12,534 bases of DNA, taken from assembly GCA_020199975.1 (NCBI GenBank), contig JAIVJP010000076.1, positions 1 through 12,534 on the forward strand, given 5' to 3'. Source of the stretch: Acidobacteriota bacterium. GTDB taxonomy: Bacteria; Acidobacteriota; Blastocatellia; Pyrinomonadales; Pyrinomonadaceae. Of this stretch, positions 12,481 to 12,534 are shown piece by piece. The position numbers and the translations under genes were made by a program. Positions within the stretch are counted from its first letter, which is position 1; the number at the start of each line of letters is the position of its first letter. The notes below the pieces were generated by a model. The model was not told the origin of the DNA. It searched no databases and saw only the letters and a list, made by a program, of their open reading frames with translations.

Positions 12481-12534
12481 CTACTTGGGCGAAGGAGTAG
12501 CAGCCGCGGTCTTTGGCGAAGGAGTACCCAAACC
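12481..12534 (-). CDS. Possible C-terminal end of a minus-strand gene
   Basis: Reading in from the right edge on the minus strand, 17 codons are open and end in TAG at 12483-12481. The peptide GLGTPSPKTAAATPSPK contains TPSPK twice, encoded by near-identical 15-nt repeats. Proline/threonine/serine tails of this type are common at the ends of exported or membrane-anchored acidobacterial proteins. With so few codons the frame could also be open by chance, and nothing can be said of the function. Confidence 0.35.
   Translation of the reverse strand, partial: GLGTPSPKTAAATPSPK

Noticed and set aside
1..12534. New defence, toxin-antitoxin, phage or mobile system
   Set aside because: No nuclease, transposase, integrase, reverse transcriptase, toxin-antitoxin pair or phage protein is recognisable; gene content is housekeeping and envelope functions.

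Overview
The window looks like a chromosomal segment of an uncultured Acidobacteriota, most likely a Blastocatellia/Pyrinomonadaceae-like soil bacterium. This is inference. It rests on moderately high GC by eye, extended -10 promoters (TGnTAnnnT) with Shine-Dalgarno sites, dispersed GC-rich palindromes in the intergenic spaces, and a gene mix of environmental TPR protein, secreted redoxins, FbaB-type aldolase, secreted truncated globin and AmrS. There is no rRNA, tRNA, insertion sequence, phage gene or CRISPR array.

Layout. 1-1958 (minus): a TPR-type secreted protein cut by the left edge, preceded in the same transcript by a small secreted DUF6265-like protein with a good promoter. 2195-3376 (plus): two adjacent exported thioredoxin-fold proteins, a CPVS redoxin and a CDPC TlpA/ResA-like protein. 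3463-5557 (plus): purL, broken by an internal deletion of about 85 codons with a frame change, and carrying a heptamer-repeat hairpin inside its remaining reading frame. 5667-6518: a class IV PLP aminotransferase (pabC/ilvE-like) in which the Schiff-base lysine position reads arginine. 6644-7747: an intact class I fructose-bisphosphate aldolase (fbaB). 7798-7893: a long dispersed inverted repeat. 7965-9402: an ECF sigma factor and its zinc-motif, membrane-anchored RskA-like anti-sigma factor. 9581-10044: an exported group 1 truncated hemoglobin with two single-base homopolymer insertions. 10223-10438: a 71-aa unknown protein. 10555-10848 (minus): the N-terminal third of a metallo-beta-lactamase-fold hydrolase, ending in repeat sequence. 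10849-11221: a repeat-packed, gene-free stretch. 11222-12295: the radical SAM enzyme AmrS. 12481-12534 (minus): probably the last codons of a further gene.

The genes do not form one pathway. Recognisable units are the redoxin pair, the sigma/anti-sigma pair and perhaps the DUF6265/TPR pair; the rest is housekeeping metabolism (purine, PLP aminotransferase, glycolysis/gluconeogenesis). I found no convincing new defence or mobile system. The most unusual signal is a repeat class built on a strict 7-nt period with inverted arms. It appears at three places with three unrelated heptamer sequences, abuts the start of purL, and is translated inside purL as a 7-residue protein repeat. The second theme is a concentration of damaged genes (purL, the aminotransferase active site, the globin, the MBL hydrolase), which is either real decay or consensus/assembly error and needs read-level checking.
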